NCBI RefSeq assembly: GCF_020073815.1 | Contig: NZ_JAIQZJ010000020.1 | Location: forward strand, 1-64,000 | Direction of reading: 5' to 3' | DNA: 64,000 bases | DNA from: Nocardioides mangrovi | GTDB lineage: Bacteria > Actinomycetota > Actinomycetes > Propionibacteriales > Nocardioidaceae | Shown here: positions 61,144-64,000 of the stretch, one piece after another | Layout of the letters: the number at the start of each line of letters is the position of its first letter | How positions within the stretch are numbered: position 1 is the stretch's first letter | Translations under genes and position numbers: made by a program | The notes under the pieces: generated by a model | The model's database searches: none | Told to the model about the DNA's origin: nothing | Seen by the model: only the letters and a program-made list of their open reading frames with translations

Positions 61144-62039
61144 CGCGCGGGCACCTCCTGCACCCGGTGGACCAGGTGGGCGATCCCGGCCTTGCCGACC
61201 ACCACCGGGTTGGTCAGCACGCCGAGGCCGACGAGCTCGATCGACACGACGTCGCCACCCTCGAGGGTGAAGGGCAGGTCGGGCACCAGACTGGTCCCGG
61301 TCGCGAGGACCACGCCCTGAGGGAAGTCGTCCTCGCGGAAGAGGTAGCCGACCAGGTCCTCGAGCCGGCGGTGCAGCTGCGCGGTGCTGGCCTCGCCCTT
61401 CCAGACGACCTCGCCCCCGCGCTCGATCGACATCAGGATCGGCAGCGCCCGCGGGTCGGACACCTCCCAGGCGGGGGTGATGCCCGGGCCGACGGCGCAC
61501 GCGCCGAGGTAGGCCTTGGCCTGCGGCAGGTAGAGCGGGTTCTCGCCCTCGATGCTGCGGGAGCTGACGTCATTGCAGATCGTGTAGCCGACGATCTCGC
61601 CGTACGCGTTGGCGACGACGGCGAGCTCCGGCTCGGGCACGTTGACCGGGGAGTCGGCGCGCACGCTGACCGGCTCGCCGGTGCCGGCGACCCGCCACGA
61701 CGCGCCCTTGAAGAAGAGCTCGGGCCGCTCCGCGTCGTAGACGCGGTCGTAGATGTCGGCCTCCTTCTCGCTCTCCTCCATGCGCGCCTCGCGCGATCGC
61801 TCGTAGGTGACGCCCGCCGCCCAGACCTCGGTCAGCCCGCTGACCGGCGCCTGGAGCACATGCCCGGGCGCCGGCACCGGGGCGGCCGCCACGGCCATCT
61901 CGACGGCCGTGCGGAGGTCGGCGGCCGACCAGGAGAGGAGCTCGTGGATCTCGAGCGACAACGGGTGCAGCCCGTCCTCGGCGAGGACGGCGCTGACGGC
62001 GGGGGCGCCGTCGGAGAGGCGGGCACGGACGATCTGCAC
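61140..62039 (-). CDS. FAH-family 2-keto-3-deoxy-pentonate dehydratase
   Basis: A 299-residue FAH-family protein of the 2-dehydro-3-deoxy-D-arabinonate dehydratase group: VTYERSREARMEESE, ELFFKGASWRVAG, PEPELAVVAN (metal ExE), ICNDVSSRSIEGENPLYLPQAK. It would give 2-ketoglutarate semialdehyde, the substrate of the next gene product. First gene of the eight-gene operon, behind an operator-covered promoter. Confidence 0.88.
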   Translation of the reverse strand: MQIVRARLSDGAPAVSAVLAEDGLHPLSLEIHELLSWSAADLRTAVEMAVAAAPVPAPGHVLQAPVSGLTEVWAAGVTYERSREARMEESEKEADIYDRVYDAERPELFFKGASWRVAGTGEPVSVRADSPVNVPEPELAVVANAYGEIVGYTICNDVSSRSIEGENPLYLPQAKAYLGACAVGPGITPAWEVSDPRALPILMSIERGGEVVWKGEASTAQLHRRLEDLVGYLFREDDFPQGVVLATGTSLVPDLPFTLEGGDVVSIELVGLGVLTNPVVVGKAGIAHLVHRVQEVPAR

Positions 62040-62073
62040 CGAGTGGCCTTTCGAGGTCGAGGGTCGAGAACGG

Positions 62074-62106
62074 TTGAAAGGTATGACGTCATACTCATAG
62101 AGTCAA
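62074..62106. promoter_or_regulatory. Face-to-face promoters sharing one palindromic operator
   Basis: Minus strand: -35 TTGACT (62106-62101), 17-bp spacer, -10 TACCTT (62083-62078). Plus strand: -35 TTGAAA (62074-62079), 18-bp spacer, -10 TAGAGT (62098-62103). The perfect palindrome GTATGACGTCATAC (62081-62094) sits in both spacers, so one repressor can shut both directions. Confidence 0.7.
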
Positions 62107-62175
62107 GGCGTTCATCCGACGAAGCGCCGGCTTCGTCCGACCAACCGCTCACGAACCGCTGACGAGGGAGTCCCC

Positions 62176-62964
62176 ATGGCCGAGCCGACCGACGGCGCCA
62201 TCCGCTTCGAGATCGACCGGGACGCCCGGATCGCGACGATCACCCTCGACCGGCCGGCCAAGCTCAACGCGCTCACCCCGGCGATGGCGCGCGACCTGGT
62301 GGCCGCGGTCGCGACGTGCAACGGCGACGACGACGTCCGCGCCGTGGTGCTGACCGGCGCCGGCGACCGGTCCTTCTCGGTCGGCTCGGACGTCACGGCG
62401 CTCGACTCGTACGCGACGCCGTGGGACTTCCGCAACCGGGTCGACTACTGCGACGCGCTGCGCCGGCTGCTCAAGCCGTCGATCGCCGCGATCAACGGCT
62501 ACGCGCTCGGCGGCGGCCTCGAGACCGCGCTCTCCTGCGACATCCGGCTCGCCTCGACGACCGCCCGCCTGGGCGCCCCCGAGGTCAAGCTCGGCTGGAT
62601 CGGCGGCGGCGGGATGTCGGCGTTCCTCTCCCGCGCCGCGGGACCCAGCAACGCCGCCCTGATGCTGATGACCGGCGACCCGGTCCTGGCCGAGCAGGCG
62701 CTCGCCTGGCAGCTCGTCTCCGAGGTGCACGAGCCGGACGCGCTGGTGCCGCGCGCGCTCGAGCTCGCCGCCACCATCGCCGCGCGCGCCCCGATCGCGG
62801 TCGAGACGGCCAAGGTCAACCTGCGCGCGGCCACCGCGATGTCGGAGGACCACGCCCTGGAGTACGAGCGCGACCTGCAGACCATCTGCTTCGCCACCGA
62901 GGACGCTGCCGAGGGACGCCGGGCGTTCGCGGAGAAACGCGCCCCGGAGTTCCGCCGGCGCTAG
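62176..62964 (+). CDS. Enoyl-CoA hydratase/isomerase family protein
   Basis: A 262-residue crotonase-fold protein. Oxyanion-hole segments: SFSVGSDVTALD and AAINGYALGGGLETALSCDIRLAS; the catalytic glutamate positions read ETALS and PEVKLGWIGGGG. GAGGGAG precedes ATG 62176. It shares an operator with the operon that encodes the CoA-transferase, so it probably hydrates or cleaves the CoA ester formed there. Confidence 0.88.
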   Translation: MAEPTDGAIRFEIDRDARIATITLDRPAKLNALTPAMARDLVAAVATCNGDDDVRAVVLTGAGDRSFSVGSDVTALDSYATPWDFRNRVDYCDALRRLLKPSIAAINGYALGGGLETALSCDIRLASTTARLGAPEVKLGWIGGGGMSAFLSRAAGPSNAALMLMTGDPVLAEQALAWQLVSEVHEPDALVPRALELAATIAARAPIAVETAKVNLRAATAMSEDHALEYERDLQTICFATEDAAEGRRAFAEKRAPEFRRR

Positions 62965-62997
62965 CCGATGGGCGGGCGAGCCGGCGATCCCGACCCG

Positions 62998-63045
62998 TTG
63001 CCGTGACGTGTGACGACCGCTACAGTCCGAAACATCATACGTCAC
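62998..63045 (+). promoter_or_regulatory. Promoter and operator of the secreted beta-helix gene
   Basis: -35 TTGCCG (62998-63003), 17-bp spacer, -10 TACAGT (63021-63026). AACATCATACGTCAC (63031-63045) lies on the start of transcription and repeats ten bases found at 45244. GTGACGTGTG (63003-63012) in the spacer pairs with CATACGTCAC (63036-63045) as an inverted repeat with one mismatch. Confidence 0.65.
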
Positions 63046-63067
63046 AACTATCGGGAGTTGACTGCAG

Positions 63068-64000
63068 ATGATCGTCCTGCCACGCCCGCGCTACGCCGCG
63101 GCGGCCCTGGCCGTCGCGGCCGCGCTTCTCCCCGGGACACCGGCCGTCGCCGGCGGCTCGGGACACGGCCCGGACCACGGACGTCCCTCGGGGACCTACA
63201 CGATCGCGGTCCGTCCGGACGGCGGCCGCCATGCCGCCGGCGCCGACCGGGTCGTCACCACCATCGAGGCCGCGCGCCGGCTCGCGCGGGCCCACGCCGG
63301 CCACCAGGACGTCGTGGTCAGCCTCGCCGGCGGCACCTACGAGCTCGCGCACCGACTGCGGTTCACCACGGCCGACGGCGGGCGCAACGGTCACCAGGTC
63401 ACCTGGACCAGCGCGCCCGGGCAGCACGCCGTGCTCTCGGGCGGCACGCGCGTCACCGGATGGCGGGTCGACGACGCCGCCCAGGACATCTGGGTCGCCC
63501 GGGTGCCGCGCGGCACCACGACGCGCCAGCTGTACGTCGACGGCGGCCTCGCGCAGCGCACCCGGCTCCAGCTCGCGGCCAGCAAGACCCGGCCCGACCT
63601 CGAGTTCACGACCGAAGGGCTGGTCGTGCACGACGCCGCCCTGGCGGCACAGATCGCGACGCTGACCAACCCCCAGGACCTCGAGGTCGAGGAGCTCGGC
63701 TCGTTCACCGACCGCATCTCGCCGGTGGTCGCGGTCCGCGGAGACACGCTGGTCATGGAGCAGCCCGCCTGGAACAACAACAACTTCGGCTACGACACGC
63801 TGAAGTCGCCGTACGCCCGGGGCGCCGTCTACCTCGACAACGCCTACGAGCTGCTCGACGAGGCGGGGCAGTGGTACCTCGACTCGGCCGCCGGCCGGCT
63901 CTACTACCGCGCGGCACCCGGCGACACGATGGCCCAGCACGACGTGTGGCTGCCGCGTCTCGAGTCGCTGGTCCAGGTCAGCGGCAGCTACGCGCACCCG
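63068..64000 (+). CDS. Secreted right-handed beta-helix protein (5' part)
   Basis: At least 311 residues, open at the window edge. Residues 1-31 are a signal peptide (VLPRPRYAAAALAVAAALL ... VAGG). The mature part begins YTIAVRPDGG, then TTIEAARRLARAHAG, VVVSLAGGTYELAHRLRF and AVLSGGTRVTGW, the usual start of a parallel beta-helix polysaccharide-active enzyme. Several beta-helix glycoside hydrolase or lyase families begin this way, among them GH141-like enzymes; I cannot decide which. Its promoter carries the regulon operator, so it likely makes the sugars that the downstream genes use. Confidence 0.8.
   Translation, partial: MIVLPRPRYAAAALAVAAALLPGTPAVAGGSGHGPDHGRPSGTYTIAVRPDGGRHAAGADRVVTTIEAARRLARAHAGHQDVVVSLAGGTYELAHRLRFTTADGGRNGHQVTWTSAPGQHAVLSGGTRVTGWRVDDAAQDIWVARVPRGTTTRQLYVDGGLAQRTRLQLAASKTRPDLEFTTEGLVVHDAALAAQIATLTNPQDLEVEELGSFTDRISPVVAVRGDTLVMEQPAWNNNNFGYDTLKSPYARGAVYLDNAYELLDEAGQWYLDSAAGRLYYRAAPGDTMAQHDVWLPRLESLVQVSGSYAHP

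Overview
This is 64 kb of very GC-rich actinobacterial chromosome. The organism looks like a soil-type member of the Nocardioidaceae, possibly Nocardioides. That is inference from GC-biased third positions, frequent GTG starts, chains of 4-bp ATGA/GTGA gene overlaps, several apparent leaderless starts, and family content (a TadA-associated protein, an upp-linked family A polymerase, glgX-treY-treZ, an ABC importer lacking its own ATPase gene). No rRNA, tRNA, transposase, phage gene or CRISPR array was seen.

Region 1 (1-20.4 kb) is a catabolic island. It has a GH3 glycosidase; an eight-gene minus-strand operon (9068 down to 2658) with an ABM-domain protein, two FAH-family hydrolases, an aldehyde dehydrogenase, a small VOC protein, two SDRs and a two-domain extradiol dioxygenase; a ribose-type ABC importer; an FAD monooxygenase with a bicovalent-flavin oxidase; two divergent LysR regulators; and an MBL hydrolase, a cupin and an NAD-dependent epimerase. 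One short palindromic core recurs upstream of four of these transcription units. I infer a LysR-controlled route that imports a sugar-like or glycosylated ring compound, removes sugar, oxidises the ring and opens it.

Region 2 (20.4-41.9 kb) is mostly housekeeping: tadA and its partner, upp, a family A DNA polymerase, a proton-translocating transhydrogenase, a small alarmone synthetase, an RNA 2',3'-cyclic phosphodiesterase, a VIT1-type transporter, two MFS exporters with an ArsR regulator, the glgX-treY-treZ trehalose operon, a lipoprotein, a sirtuin, a methyltransferase and a GTPase.

Region 3 (41.9-64 kb) is a second sugar-catabolism island. It contains a binding protein and two permeases of a sugar ABC importer; a nine-gene operon (53994 down to 46043) resembling the oxidative L-fucose-type route fused to a KDG kinase/KDPG aldolase branch; an eight-gene operon (62039 down to 54928) with a Weimberg-type dehydratase and ketoglutarate-semialdehyde dehydrogenase, a class III CoA-transferase and a binding protein without a signal peptide; a divergent enoyl-CoA hydratase-like gene; and the start of a secreted beta-helix protein. 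Three FadR-type GntR genes lie among them, and related operator-like sites containing ACATCAT/GTATGA half sites sit on four promoters, which suggests one regulon. The secreted protein would cut a polysaccharide outside, the importer would bring in the sugars, and the two operons would oxidise them to pyruvate, lactate and 2-oxoglutarate.
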